Assembly (NCBI RefSeq): GCF_012843435.1
Contig: NZ_JABAFC010000035.1
Span: forward strand, 1 to 40,317
Direction: 5' to 3'
Origin: Psychrobacillus sp. BL-248-WT-3
GTDB taxonomy: Bacteria > Bacillota > Bacilli > Bacillales_A > Planococcaceae
DNA: 40,317 nucleotides
Shown here one piece after another: positions 1-7,462 of this stretch (the stretch's first letter is position 1; each line of letters starts with the position of its first letter). Under the pieces are notes generated by a model. That model made no database searches and had not been told where the DNA came from. It saw only the letters and a list, made by a program, of their open reading frames with translations. A program made the translations under genes and the position numbers.

Positions 1-17
1 TTTTCGTAATTTTGCAT
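1..17 (-). CDS. 5' end of an off-window gene (unidentified)
   Basis: Reading leftward, a ribosome site (AGGAGATGATC, about 21-35) precedes an ATG at 15-17. The frame reads M-Q-N-Y-E and then runs off the left edge. Five codons are too few to identify a family. The start call rests only on the well-spaced Shine-Dalgarno sequence. If real, this gene points away from the repeat patch at 88-222. Confidence 0.4.
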
Positions 18-87
18 AATGATCATCTCCTATAGGAAAGTTATGGTCATTTACACAAAATTTTATACGTTCTCTAAAGTAGAGCTG

Positions 88-222
88 GATTGTCGTAAAC
101 GAGCAGGTGATTGTTGTAATCCATAGTCGGGAATAGTGTTTGATCATTGATTGTAGTAAAAAACTAGTTGATTGTCGTAAAGTAGAGCTGGATTGTAGTA
201 AACGAGACGCGGATTGTCGTAA
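88..222. repeat. 21-bp-phased short repeat, core GATTGTNGTAA, six copies
   Basis: The core GATTGT(C/T/A)GTAA occurs at 88-98, 109-119, 149-159, 170-180, 191-201 and 212-222. Successive starts are 21 bp apart except one 40-bp step, where one unit seems degraded. Intervening bases are variants of ACGAGCTG, and a larger unit starting AGTAGAGCTG recurs at about 79 and 181. There are no long conserved repeats with unique spacers, so this is not a CRISPR. No ORF crosses it convincingly. The 1-337 stretch otherwise holds only the gene tip at 1-17. Confidence 0.8.
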
Positions 223-337
223 TCCATCTCCAGGAGGAGACTCAGGACGGGAATGGTTTGAAACTATGACTTGCTATGTCAAACCCTCTGAACAGCCTGC
301 CTAATCTTCGCTCAAACTACTACCCGTTCGCGAATCT

Positions 338-1276
338 TTATTTCTTTTGGATGACGTAGTAGCGACTTTTCGTATTATTAATGGGATATAATCTAGAGTT
401 CCTTAATAAATAGGAAGCAGCATGCTTGTCTTTGAGATTTAAAAATTCCATGCACTCTTTGTTGGAGATTGTTTCCTTATACAAATAAAACCAGTCCTCT
501 AATGCTTGCTGTTGCATTGTCTTTTTTAAGGTACCGCATGAGGAGCAGCTCCCTTCTACAAATTGAAAGCATTTTGCGCATAGCAGTCCTCTTTTTATCT
601 CCTTCAAATTTAAAGGATAGATGTGAGATAGTGGTTTTGGTATAAACTCGGTGGCGTTCATTGTGAAATAATTTAGAAGATGTTTAAACTTGTTTACGGG
701 TAGGACGTCCGGGAGAACGTTCAGTGAATTGATATGAGTTGCAATGTCGCAGCCCATGACTGCTCTTACTTGCTTGGGAGGTTGTGCAACAATAGTTTTA
801 GTGGAAGCGAAGACGATAAAGTTTTTCAATGGAAGCTGAATTTTGAGAGAATTTAATAGTGATGTTAGCTTTTGGGCGTTGCGTATGATCTGCTGCTCAG
901 GACATTTAAAGGCAGTGATTTCACCGTCGATTTCACGTATAAGTTGGTCCGGATTTCTTTGGAAGGAGATCTTTCCTCGAATATTTTTGATTTCGAGAAT
1001 GGCAAGGTATTTCGGGGTAAGGATTATCGTATCTAATTGAAGATAACCAGAGTCGGAAATGGGAAGGTGAAGATCCTTTAAAATAGCGTAATGCTTAGAA
1101 AAGGCAATTTGCTTTAAAAAATTGTCGACAAAATTCTCACCAGCATAACCCGCTTCCAGATTGTATATGCGGTCTTCTAAATGAGGTATGAGCGGATGTT
1201 GAGTAGGTAGTCGGTGAAGGAATCGTTTGTATACTTCAATCGGCTTGGGGATGACACGGGGGTGGTCTATAGTAAT
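338..1276 (-). CDS. NERD-domain protein with C-terminal zinc ribbon, non-canonical start
   Basis: The uninterrupted leftward frame gives 312 residues if read from ATT at 1274-1276, or 310 from ATA at 1268-1270. NERD (nuclease-related) domain features are the AGYAGE segment (about residues 42-47), D82 in a buried strand, and an E95-x-K97 pair, the (D/E)xK nuclease pattern. A zinc ribbon follows with Cys233/236/244/247 (CxxC-x7-CxxC). A strong AAAGGAGAG sits directly upstream, but the region homologous to NERD N-termini has no ATG, GTG or TTG. The first NTG is a TTG at 827-829, which would cut off the whole nuclease domain. I infer a DNA- or RNA-related role; the substrate is unknown. Confidence 0.75.
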   Translation of the reverse strand: MTIDHPRVIPKPIEVYKRFLHRLPTQHPLIPHLEDRIYNLEAGYAGENFVDNFLKQIAFSKHYAILKDLHLPISDSGYLQLDTIILTPKYLAILEIKNIRGKISFQRNPDQLIREIDGEITAFKCPEQQIIRNAQKLTSLLNSLKIQLPLKNFIVFASTKTIVAQPPKQVRAVMGCDIATHINSLNVLPDVLPVNKFKHLLNYFTMNATEFIPKPLSHIYPLNLKEIKRGLLCAKCFQFVEGSCSSCGTLKKTMQQQALEDWFYLYKETISNKECMEFLNLKDKHAASYLLRNSRLYPINNTKSRYYVIQKK

Positions 1277-1286
1277 CTCTCCTTTT

Positions 1287-1382
1287 TCTTAAAACATATC
1301 ATCTACTAAAATAGAAAACAAGTATCAGGAGACAGAATTTTCCCATAAATGATATACTCAAATTAAAAAGGGGTGGAGAACA
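1287..1382. promoter_or_regulatory. Divergent promoter region of the NERD and DinB-like genes
   Basis: On the minus strand, TTGTTT (1316-1321) and TATGTT (1293-1298) are 17 bp apart. They would start the transcript only about 10-15 nt before the NERD start. On the plus strand, an extended -10 (TG-A-TATACT, 1350-1358) has a weak GAGACA -35-like element near 1329-1334. It would place the transcript start near 1365, about 18 nt before the DinB-like start. Both leaders are therefore very short, which supports the unusual starts called for the two genes. Confidence 0.5.
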
Positions 1383-1847
1383 ATAGAATCTTTATACCAG
1401 CTAAACTTTGCAAGAATCTATACACTAGGCAGAATCAAACAATGCCGAGAAGATGAATGGGATATAAAGCCTAAAGGATTCTCTAACACCGTTCGTTGGA
1501 ATGTTGGGCACGTTTATGTACAAATGGAAATTTTGGTTCAAAAAGCTATTCCGACTTACAGTATTGTACATCCTGAATGGATACCTTTTTTTGCACCAGG
1601 CACAGATCCGGAAGATTGGCAGGAGATCCCTCCTTCAAAAGAAGAACTAGTAGTTAGTTTAAAAGACCAGTTAGACCGTGTGTTAGCACTTTTAGCACCA
1701 AAACTACAAGATTATTTAATAGATACGTTAGAGATAGGAAATCTACATAGCATGGAAACTGTAGAGGCAATTGTGCAATTTATTGTCTGGCATGAAGGCG
1801 TTCATGCAGGAATCATTCATTCGATCAATCAAGCAAATATGGAGTAA
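1383..1847 (+). CDS. DinB-family metal-dependent protein, apparent ATA start
   Basis: This 154-residue frame covers a full DinB/YfiT-like four-helix fold from its first helix (ESLYQLNFAR...) onward. The three metal-ligand histidines are visible: H43 in WNVGHV, and H137 and H141 in WHEGVHAG. The family is linked to bacillithiol-type thiol transfer and to stress-induced genes; the substrate here is unknown. The first NTG codon is ATG at 1524, which would delete helix 1 and H43. The ATA at 1383-1385 follows GGGGTGGAG at normal spacing and comes right after a promoter, so I take it as the start. The gene ends 3 bp before the next start. Confidence 0.75.
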   Translation: MESLYQLNFARIYTLGRIKQCREDEWDIKPKGFSNTVRWNVGHVYVQMEILVQKAIPTYSIVHPEWIPFFAPGTDPEDWQEIPPSKEELVVSLKDQLDRVLALLAPKLQDYLIDTLEIGNLHSMETVEAIVQFIVWHEGVHAGIIHSINQANME

Positions 1848-1850
1848 CAG

Positions 1851-2348
1851 ATGAAAATTTATATTGTGGGATCAGTAGGAAGTGGGAAAACGACCCTTGC
1901 TCGTCAGCTAGCGAATCACTATAATATTCCTCACTTTGAAACCGATAACTTTGTTTGGACCAGACGCCCTGAGGGAGACATTAGAAATTCTGTGGAAAAA
2001 CGAGATGATTTACTTAAAAGTGCAATTCAATTGGAGCAGTGGGTAATCGAAGGAGTTCATATAGATTGGACGGACCCTGGTTTAGAGGCAGCCGATCATA
2101 TTTTATTTCTAGATGTACCAGTAGCTATAAGACATTGGCGAATTATAAAGAGGTTTACTCGTCAGGCACTTGGATTGGAAAAGGCTAACTACCAGCCAAC
2201 CTTTTCTATATTTCTAAAAATGTTTCAATGGACGAGATACTTTGAAAAACAAATGAAACCTGAATTTCTTAAGAAGTTTAATACGTATGATAAGAAAGTA
2301 GCGCTACTATCAACGAGTGATTTCCGAAAAATAATAGCATTGTTTTAA
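1851..2348 (+). CDS. FlaR-like P-loop ATPase (DNA topology modulation family)
   Basis: A 165-residue AAA/adenylate-kinase-like protein. The Walker A motif GSVGSGKTT lies at residues 7-15. The DNFVW and later IEGVH segments are typical of the 'topology modulation protein' (FlaR) and shikimate/adenylate kinase-like group. Its ribosome site (GGAGTAAC) overlaps the end of the DinB-like gene, so the two are probably cotranscribed and translationally coupled. In this family the FlaR name comes from an effect on DNA supercoiling, but most members are probably small-molecule or nucleotide kinases. The exact substrate cannot be read here. Confidence 0.8.
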   Translation: MKIYIVGSVGSGKTTLARQLANHYNIPHFETDNFVWTRRPEGDIRNSVEKRDDLLKSAIQLEQWVIEGVHIDWTDPGLEAADHILFLDVPVAIRHWRIIKRFTRQALGLEKANYQPTFSIFLKMFQWTRYFEKQMKPEFLKKFNTYDKKVALLSTSDFRKIIALF

Positions 2349-2368
2349 ATACGCTAAAACATCAAAAA

Positions 2369-2405
2369 GAGATGACCCTTAGATGGTTAGGATCATCTCC
2401 TTTTC
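2369..2405. terminator. Bidirectional terminator
   Basis: The arm GAGATGA-CC (2369-) pairs with GGATCATCTC (2390-2399) with one bulge, followed by CTTTTCTTT on the plus strand; A-rich sequence on the other side serves the minus strand. It separates the FlaR-like gene from the convergent small gene, whose stop codon lies inside the hairpin. Confidence 0.65.
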
Positions 2406-2686
2406 TTTAATGCTTCTAGCTCTTTAATCACTTGGTCTAATTTTTTTTCTATTTGAGAGAGCTGCAGTTTCTGATTGTTCTTAGAGTTTTTTTCAGATTT
2501 CTTTTCTTCTAAGGATTCTTGGAGGGTGATACCTTCTCCAATAGTACCAATGAGGAAACCTAATGTGATGACGACAGAGCCCAAGAAGTCCACGGTAGCG
2601 CCAAGGTTAGGTTGCTCACTAGGTTTGTCGTTGTTATTGGGAGTCATATGTTGTCTATCATCCTTTGGCTGTCTTTTCATTAGCAT
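2393..2686 (-). CDS. Small membrane protein with C-terminal coiled coil
   Basis: Up to 97 residues: a polar N-terminus, one glycine-rich hydrophobic segment (VDFLGSVVITLGFLIGTIG, about 32-50), then a charged, heptad-like tail (LSQIEKKLDQVIKELEALKK) that looks like a coiled coil. It begins about 21 bp after liaR on the same strand, so it may be the last gene of the lia transcript. The start is uncertain. No Shine-Dalgarno precedes the first ATGs, and an internal ATG at 2645-2647 has an AAGGAT-like site at long spacing (84 aa). I recognise no family. Confidence 0.6.
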   Translation of the reverse strand: MLMKRQPKDDRQHMTPNNNDKPSEQPNLGATVDFLGSVVITLGFLIGTIGEGITLQESLEEKKSEKNSKNNQKLQLSQIEKKLDQVIKELEALKKRR

Positions 2687-2707
2687 ATGATAGCCGAGGA
2701 GGTTTGG

Positions 2708-3349
2708 TTATTTTTTTGTAGAGACTAACTTATGTTCGTAGGCATAAATGACAGCTTGAGTACGATCATTTACCTCCAGCTTGGACAAAATGTTGCTGAC
2801 ATGGGTTTTTGCTGTTTTGAGCGCAATAAATAAAGTATCGGCAATATCCTGATTTGTTTTGCCTTCGGCTATGAGAAGAAGTACCTCTAGTTCACGATCA
2901 GTCAAATCTTCATGTAATGAACGACCAGATCCTTGTCGCATGCGTAACATCATCTTGTTAGTGACCTCTGGCTCTAAAACAGCATTACCATTTAAAGTTT
3001 TACGAATTGAATCAGCAATATGTGAGGCTTTGGACGTTTTCAAGAGATAGCTGATCGCTCCTGCTTCCAAAGCAGGATACACCTTGTCGTCATCGATAAA
3101 GCTAGTGACTACCATCACTTTGGCTTCAGGCCATTTTTTAATAATTTCCCGAGTAGCCTCTGCCCCGTTCATAATAGGCATGACCATATCCATTAAAATA
3201 ATGTCAGGTCGATGCTTGAGAGCCAATTCGACTGCCTCTAGTCCATTTACTGCCTCAGCTACAACCTCCATATCTGGTTGAGCTTGTAAGTAAGCTGAAA
3301 CGCCGATACGGACCATCTCATGGTCATCGGCTAGCAAAATGCGAATCAT
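2708..3349 (-). CDS. liaR: Response regulator LiaR (NarL/LuxR family)
   Basis: A 213-residue regulator with an N-terminal receiver (acidic pair in ADDHE; phospho-acceptor Asp in LMDMVMP at about residue 54) and a C-terminal LuxR-type helix-turn-helix (LTDRELEVLLLIAEGKTNQDIA...). In B. subtilis LiaR, phosphorylated by LiaS, activates liaIH upon damage to the lipid II cycle. I chose ATG at 3347-3349 over the GTG at 3356-3358 because the GGAGG overlapping the liaS stop is correctly spaced only for the ATG. Gene order and overlap with liaS support the name. Confidence 0.9.
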   Translation of the reverse strand: MIRILLADDHEMVRIGVSAYLQAQPDMEVVAEAVNGLEAVELALKHRPDIILMDMVMPIMNGAEATREIIKKWPEAKVMVVTSFIDDDKVYPALEAGAISYLLKTSKASHIADSIRKTLNGNAVLEPEVTNKMMLRMRQGSGRSLHEDLTDRELEVLLLIAEGKTNQDIADTLFIALKTAKTHVSNILSKLEVNDRTQAVIYAYEHKLVSTKK

Positions 3350-3354
3350 TCTAT

Positions 3355-4422
3355 TCACTCCTCCGTGGCCTTTTTAATATCTATATTTACAGGCTGGACT
3401 ACTGGTCTTTCAATAGGCAGCTTCACTTCTACAATTGTTCCTTGAGAGGGAACGGATACGACTTTGCATGTAGCACCAATCTCGACGGCTCGTTCTCGAA
3501 CACTTTGAATTCCATAAGAGCCATTTTTACCTTCTCCTACTTCAAACCCAACACCATTATCCTGGACACGGAAAATAGCGAGATTGTCTCTTTCAACGAA
3601 GAGAATGTCTACTTCAGTTGCTTTAGCATGTCTTAGTGTATTTGATAAGGTTTCCTGTGCGATTCGGAATAAATGATCCTCGGCGCCCTTAGACAAGGAA
3701 ACCTCTTCTAATCGGTAGTGTATGGTAAAAAACACTTTCTCTTGAAGCTCCTGAAGTAACTCCTCTAAGCCTTCCTTTAAGGTTTTATTGTGTAAAGCTG
3801 CAGGGCGTAGGTGGAGAAGTAGCGCGCGCATTTCTAATTGAGCCTGCTGTACGATTTTTTCTGTTTGCATTAAGGTTTTTGGGACTTCTCCATTTTTAGA
3901 TTCTTCTATTTCTACCATGGTAGATAGAAGCATGGACGCTGCAAAAAGCTGCTGGGATACGGAATCATGGAGCTCTCTAGCCAATCTTTGTCTTTCTTGG
4001 ACTAGTCTTTCCTGAATAATTCTGTCCTGTGTTTCAGCCTTTTCATTTGTTATACGCTGTAATGTTTTTCGTTGGGTCAGGATTAGCTGTTCTAGTTGAG
4101 TAACAGTTGCCTGCATTCTTTTGGTCTGTGTATATTTTTTCTTGCTCGTTTCAAACGTTTCTGCAAGTAATGGTCGTAAGCTCGTTTCTATTTTCTTTTC
4201 TTGACCGCGTACCTTTTGAAGTGTGTTCAATGAAAACCCGAAGCTTATAAAAGCTAGCACAATTATTATCCACACGCCTAGAGGTATTTGTGCATATGTC
4301 TGGTTTAACAATGACCACCAATCTTCGTCATTTGGCCAGCCCCAGACAACATATAAAAGTAACACAATAATACTAACTAGATAGAAAAAGAGGGAGATTC
4401 CTTGCCCTAGAAGTATTTTCAT
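3355..4422 (-). CDS. liaS: Sensor histidine kinase LiaS
   Basis: A 355-residue kinase with two N-terminal membrane helices (about 8-28 and 50-66), a short extracytoplasmic loop and a coiled-coil linker. A HisKA_3 phosphoacceptor follows (LARELHDSVSQQL, His152), then a HATPase domain with the DNGVGF motif. This small-loop 'intramembrane-sensing' layout is typical of LiaS/VraS, which are held in check by LiaF. Its start overlaps the liaF stop (ATGA), consistent with translational coupling. Confidence 0.9.
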   Translation of the reverse strand: MKILLGQGISLFFYLVSIIVLLLYVVWGWPNDEDWWSLLNQTYAQIPLGVWIIIVLAFISFGFSLNTLQKVRGQEKKIETSLRPLLAETFETSKKKYTQTKRMQATVTQLEQLILTQRKTLQRITNEKAETQDRIIQERLVQERQRLARELHDSVSQQLFAASMLLSTMVEIEESKNGEVPKTLMQTEKIVQQAQLEMRALLLHLRPAALHNKTLKEGLEELLQELQEKVFFTIHYRLEEVSLSKGAEDHLFRIAQETLSNTLRHAKATEVDILFVERDNLAIFRVQDNGVGFEVGEGKNGSYGIQSVRERAVEIGATCKVVSVPSQGTIVEVKLPIERPVVQPVNIDIKKATEE

Positions 4423-5120
4423 TTTCGGATCACCTCAACATCACCAATCCATGTGGATACAGTTATGAGTAGCTCTGCTGGATGAGAAACCTCATCGAGG
4501 TAACCGTCCTTTACAAGGACAGTCTGATTCCATAGACGCTGAACTCCGCGGGAAAGAATTCGTGCTTCACCAATTACGGTAGTGTAATGTATGCGGACTG
4601 GAATCTCGTATGGAACATGTATTGTAACCTTCCCTAAAGATTGTCGAATGGAAATAAGGGAAGTGCCTTTTGGTAGCACTGTCTCAGTGACATCAATTAC
4701 ATAGTCTCCGTAAAAGCTTTGCACGTGAACATCCTGCCACTCATAGGCTTGAAATGGCGTTGATTGTGCTGAAAATAGCTTGTTTTGAATAATACTATTT
4801 GGCGTTTCTTCATATACCTTGCCAAACGGTTTAATCACTTGGCTGATCGGTTCGTTTTTCCAAAGCTTATAAAGGGAATAGACAAGGATAGCTACTAAAA
4901 ACAATCGTAGGCTCCACATAGAAAAGATAGCTAAAATCAGAAATATAAATCCTAGCCAGAACATATATTTCGATTGCTTCCGTAAGCTAAAGTACATCAT
5001 TCCTATGCCAAGAAGAACTAATATAATATTGCCGTTCCCAAATATAGTAGCTTCTATAAAAATGAGAAAAACAAAACAAATAAGAAAAAAAGCTAGCTTG
5101 TTTGTTTGGTTTTCTTTCAT
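4419..5120 (-). CDS. liaF: LiaF, inhibitor of LiaRS signalling
   Basis: A 233-residue membrane protein with four N-terminal hydrophobic segments (first about 100 residues) and a C-terminal soluble domain. That domain carries the repeated glycine/valine beta-strand pattern of LiaF/DUF2154 (GTSLISIRQSLGKVTIHVPY; VIGEARI; TWIGDVEVIRK). In B. subtilis LiaF keeps LiaS inactive without envelope stress. The ATG at 5118-5120 follows AAGGGAGAA and is preferred over the longer MRRRENTS start. There is no liaG between liaH and liaF, unlike B. subtilis. Confidence 0.88.
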   Translation of the reverse strand: MKENQTNKLAFFLICFVFLIFIEATIFGNGNIILVLLGIGMMYFSLRKQSKYMFWLGFIFLILAIFSMWSLRLFLVAILVYSLYKLWKNEPISQVIKPFGKVYEETPNSIIQNKLFSAQSTPFQAYEWQDVHVQSFYGDYVIDVTETVLPKGTSLISIRQSLGKVTIHVPYEIPVRIHYTTVIGEARILSRGVQRLWNQTVLVKDGYLDEVSHPAELLITVSTWIGDVEVIRK

Positions 5121-5162
5121 GCTTGTATTCTCCCTTCTTCGCATAGTAATGCATGAGAAGGA

Positions 5163-5203
5163 GAAGGCGTTTGCCTTCCCCTCATTGGTCCTATAAGGAC
5201 AAC
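5163..5203 (-). terminator. Two hairpins between liaH and liaF (possible attenuator)
   Basis: In the liaH-liaF gap the transcript can form GTCCT-tat-AGGAC (5188-5200) and then a perfect GAAGGC-aaac-GCCTTC (5163-5178). Neither has a long U-run after it, so complete termination is unlikely. In B. subtilis most liaIH transcript stops after liaH at a weak terminator with some read-through into the regulatory genes; these hairpins sit at the equivalent place. Confidence 0.45.
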
Positions 5204-5216
5204 CTTTTACTATATA

Positions 5217-5855
5217 TTACACAATTTCAGCCTTTGGTTGTTCATTTTTTTCTAATTGTTCTAAACGTTGCTCCATAGAAGTGATTTCATGCTCTTTTTC
5301 AATTTTTTGTCCAAGGCGTTCGATATATTGTTCCATGTCTTGAAAAGTACCGAATCCTTTCTGCTTTTCTTCAGGCTTTAACAATTGATCCATTTGGTGG
5401 TGGGCACGAGTAACATTTTCTTTGCCCATGAGCTGCAGTTGGCGGACCTTCATATCCTTCACTTTGTGCTTCATCTCTTCATATTTGCGCTCTAACCCGA
5501 AAAGCTCCTCCATCGTTTGGTGAATGCTAGTCTGTAAAGTTGTTGCACGTTCGTTGTAGGCATCAACCTCTGCCTGTGCAAAGGAAATTAAATCTTCTTC
5601 ACCTGAAGCAGTAGCTAGTTCTACTTGGTTTTTGCGTTTTTCAGCCATCTGTAATGTCTCAGCCAATTCTTTTTCCAGCTCTTGCTTTAATTTCCCTTGG
5701 CGCTCTAACCATTTACCGGTTTGCTCTGTTTGCTTCTCGGCTTCTCGAATGTATTGATTGAGCATAGCGATTGGATTCTTTTCTTCTTTTTTATCAAATA
5801 GTTGATGTAAATCTGCCTTAACTGAATACTTTAGTCGTTGTAGTAATGATGTCAT
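5217..5855 (-). CDS. liaH: LiaH, PspA/IM30-family phage-shock protein
   Basis: A 212-residue protein, nearly all coiled coil (MTSLLQRLKYSVKADLHQLFDKKEEKNPI start, then long heptad-rich helices). This is the fold of PspA/Vipp1/LiaH, which forms large rings under the membrane to protect it during antibiotic stress. I set the start at ATG 5853-5855 behind AAGGAGGAAAC; a longer upstream reading has no ribosome site. That Shine-Dalgarno overlaps the liaI stop codon, so liaI and liaH are tightly coupled. Confidence 0.9.
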   Translation of the reverse strand: MTSLLQRLKYSVKADLHQLFDKKEEKNPIAMLNQYIREAEKQTEQTGKWLERQGKLKQELEKELAETLQMAEKRKNQVELATASGEEDLISFAQAEVDAYNERATTLQTSIHQTMEELFGLERKYEEMKHKVKDMKVRQLQLMGKENVTRAHHQMDQLLKPEEKQKGFGTFQDMEQYIERLGQKIEKEHEITSMEQRLEQLEKNEQPKAEIV

Positions 5856-5868
5856 GTTTGTTTCCTCC

Positions 5869-6216
5869 TTATTTATTAAGTTCGTTCCACTGTGTTTCAA
5901 AATTAACGAATGGATCATCTTTTTTTGGTATTGATAGTGAAAGCTCTTCCTTATTCCAAGTTTTCCAGATGAAGTATAAAGCTACGATTGATAAGATACC
6001 AACGAATCCTGGTATATTAGAAATCGCTGTCAATAAACCGATAATACCGACTGTTGCCCAAAAGATTTTTAGTAGGCTTGAATCGCTTTTTAAGTAGAAA
6101 TGTACACCTGCAATGACGAACAATGCGGATATTCCTAATCCTAATAACGGACCAAGATTCACCAATGCTACAATTCCTGCAATTATCCCAAGTGTAACTA
6201 AACCAAATTTTTTCAT
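5869..6216 (-). CDS. liaI: LiaI-like small membrane protein
   Basis: A 115-residue protein with three or four hydrophobic segments (about 5-23, 25-41, 50-66, 68-84) and a charged 30-residue C-terminal tail. LiaI in B. subtilis is a small membrane protein that anchors LiaH. This one is placed first in the operon, directly before the pspA-like gene, and its tail (KKDDPFVNFETQWNELNK) could face the cytoplasm. The name rests on position and topology more than on sequence. RBS: GGAGGAACAAAT. Confidence 0.75.
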   Translation of the reverse strand: MKKFGLVTLGIIAGIVALVNLGPLLGLGISALFVIAGVHFYLKSDSSLLKIFWATVGIIGLLTAISNIPGFVGILSIVALYFIWKTWNKEELSLSIPKKDDPFVNFETQWNELNK

Positions 6217-6241
6217 ATATTTGTTCCTCCTCTCGTCTGTA

Positions 6242-6315
6242 TCTATAGCTTACCAACTCCTTATGTTTTGCTAAACGGGCTTAAACATGATTTTCTCCTC
6301 GGTCTTAAGGCTGAG
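6242..6315. promoter_or_regulatory. lia promoter and candidate LiaR operator
   Basis: A near-palindrome CTCGGTCTTAAGGCTGAG (6298-6315; 7 of 9 pairs are Watson-Crick, the other 2 G/T) lies between liaI and the divergent metallophosphoesterase gene. On the minus strand a -10-like TATAGA (6242-6247) has no recognisable -35, as expected for an activator-dependent promoter. The palindrome centre is about 70 bp upstream of that start. On the plus strand it lies about 45 bp upstream of a start set by TATACT (6340-6345), also with no -35. It could therefore serve either operon or both. Confidence 0.5.
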
Positions 6316-6374
6316 AAGGAGTAAATTACGCAAATCTGCTATACTAATGGGAAAAGACAAAATGGAGAACTCAA

Positions 6375-7457
6375 ATGAAAAAAATTGGCTTTATAACGTT
6401 AGCGATCCTTATTTATTCCGCAATTGTTTTTTATTTTGGTTGGAGTGTGTGGACATGGTTAGAAGCTTTCTTCTCAATTAATCTTGGGATTTTCATGGGG
6501 ATTTGGTTTTTAGTTGCTTATGCAATTATTATTGCAAGACTTGACCACAGACTAAGAACTTTTAGTATAATAGGTTCTTATTGGCTTATAATCATGCAGT
6601 ATGGAATTCTTTTATTCCCGATTGCAAGTATACTCGTGTGGATTTTCCCAGAGTATTTAAAGCTGATTGGTGGAATCGTTTTGCTAATCTTTGTTTTGAT
6701 CATGTTGCTCGGAACATATAATGCCTTCTCGCCAGTAGTCCGAAAACTTACTATTACCATACCTAAAAAAGGAGCGGCAGTGGACAAGCTAAAAGTGGTG
6801 GTTGCATCTGACTTTCACCTTGGTCTGTTATCCAATAAAGTGCATTTACAAAGATTTGTAAAAAAATCAAATGAACAAAATCCAGATTTGGTATTACTAG
6901 TTGGAGATTTAGTGGACGATGACCCAATATGGTTTGTAAAAAAGGGCATGTCCGAGGTGATGAAGCAGCTTCAATCTACGTATGGTAATTATGGGGTGCT
7001 AGGAAACCATGAATACTATGGAAAGAAAATTCCATTACTTGTGGAGGAAATGGAAGCTTCCAATGTAAAGATGCTATTAGATGAAACAATCATGGTGGCA
7101 GACACGTTCTATTTGACAGGACGTGAGGACTTAACGAATAGAAACAGAAAAGAACTATCCGAATTGGCACCAAAACAAAACAATTTGCCATGGTTTGTAA
7201 TGGATCATACACCGTCTAATTTACTCATCCCTGAGAGGGCGAAGGTAGACTTTCACGTGTCGGGTCATACCCATCGTGGTCAAATGTGGCCAAATCATAT
7301 GTTTACCCAAAGAATTTTTGAGCTAGATTACGGGTATAGGAAAAAAGGAAATATGCATGCGATTGTATCTTCCGGATTTGGATTTTGGGGACCACCGATT
7401 CGACTAGGTAGTCAATCAGAGTTATGGTCGGTAGAGATTAAGTTAGAGGATGTGTAA
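6375..7457 (+). CDS. Membrane-anchored calcineurin-like metallophosphoesterase
   Basis: A 360-residue protein with four N-terminal membrane helices (about 5-115) and then a metallophosphoesterase domain. It shows the five usual blocks: D146-x-H148 (SDFHLG), GD178 (VGDLVDD), GN211-H212-E213, a later MDHTP histidine, and SGHTHRGQ. The family hydrolyses phosphomonoesters, phosphodiesters or pyrophosphates with a dimetal centre; YkuE-like members act on the outer membrane face. It is the first gene of a three-gene operon with DedA and UppP, suggesting a lipid-phosphate or envelope substrate (inference). Confidence 0.88.
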   Translation: MKKIGFITLAILIYSAIVFYFGWSVWTWLEAFFSINLGIFMGIWFLVAYAIIIARLDHRLRTFSIIGSYWLIIMQYGILLFPIASILVWIFPEYLKLIGGIVLLIFVLIMLLGTYNAFSPVVRKLTITIPKKGAAVDKLKVVVASDFHLGLLSNKVHLQRFVKKSNEQNPDLVLLVGDLVDDDPIWFVKKGMSEVMKQLQSTYGNYGVLGNHEYYGKKIPLLVEEMEASNVKMLLDETIMVADTFYLTGREDLTNRNRKELSELAPKQNNLPWFVMDHTPSNLLIPERAKVDFHVSGHTHRGQMWPNHMFTQRIFELDYGYRKKGNMHAIVSSGFGFWGPPIRLGSQSELWSVEIKLEDV

Positions 7458-7462
7458 GTATA

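Noticed and set aside
88-222. CRISPR-like array
   Set aside because: Units are 21 bp with an 11-bp core and semi-conserved, not unique, intervening bases; no cas genes nearby.
843-1040. Rightward 65-codon open frame
   Set aside because: Antisense to the NERD domain, whose frame has clear motifs.
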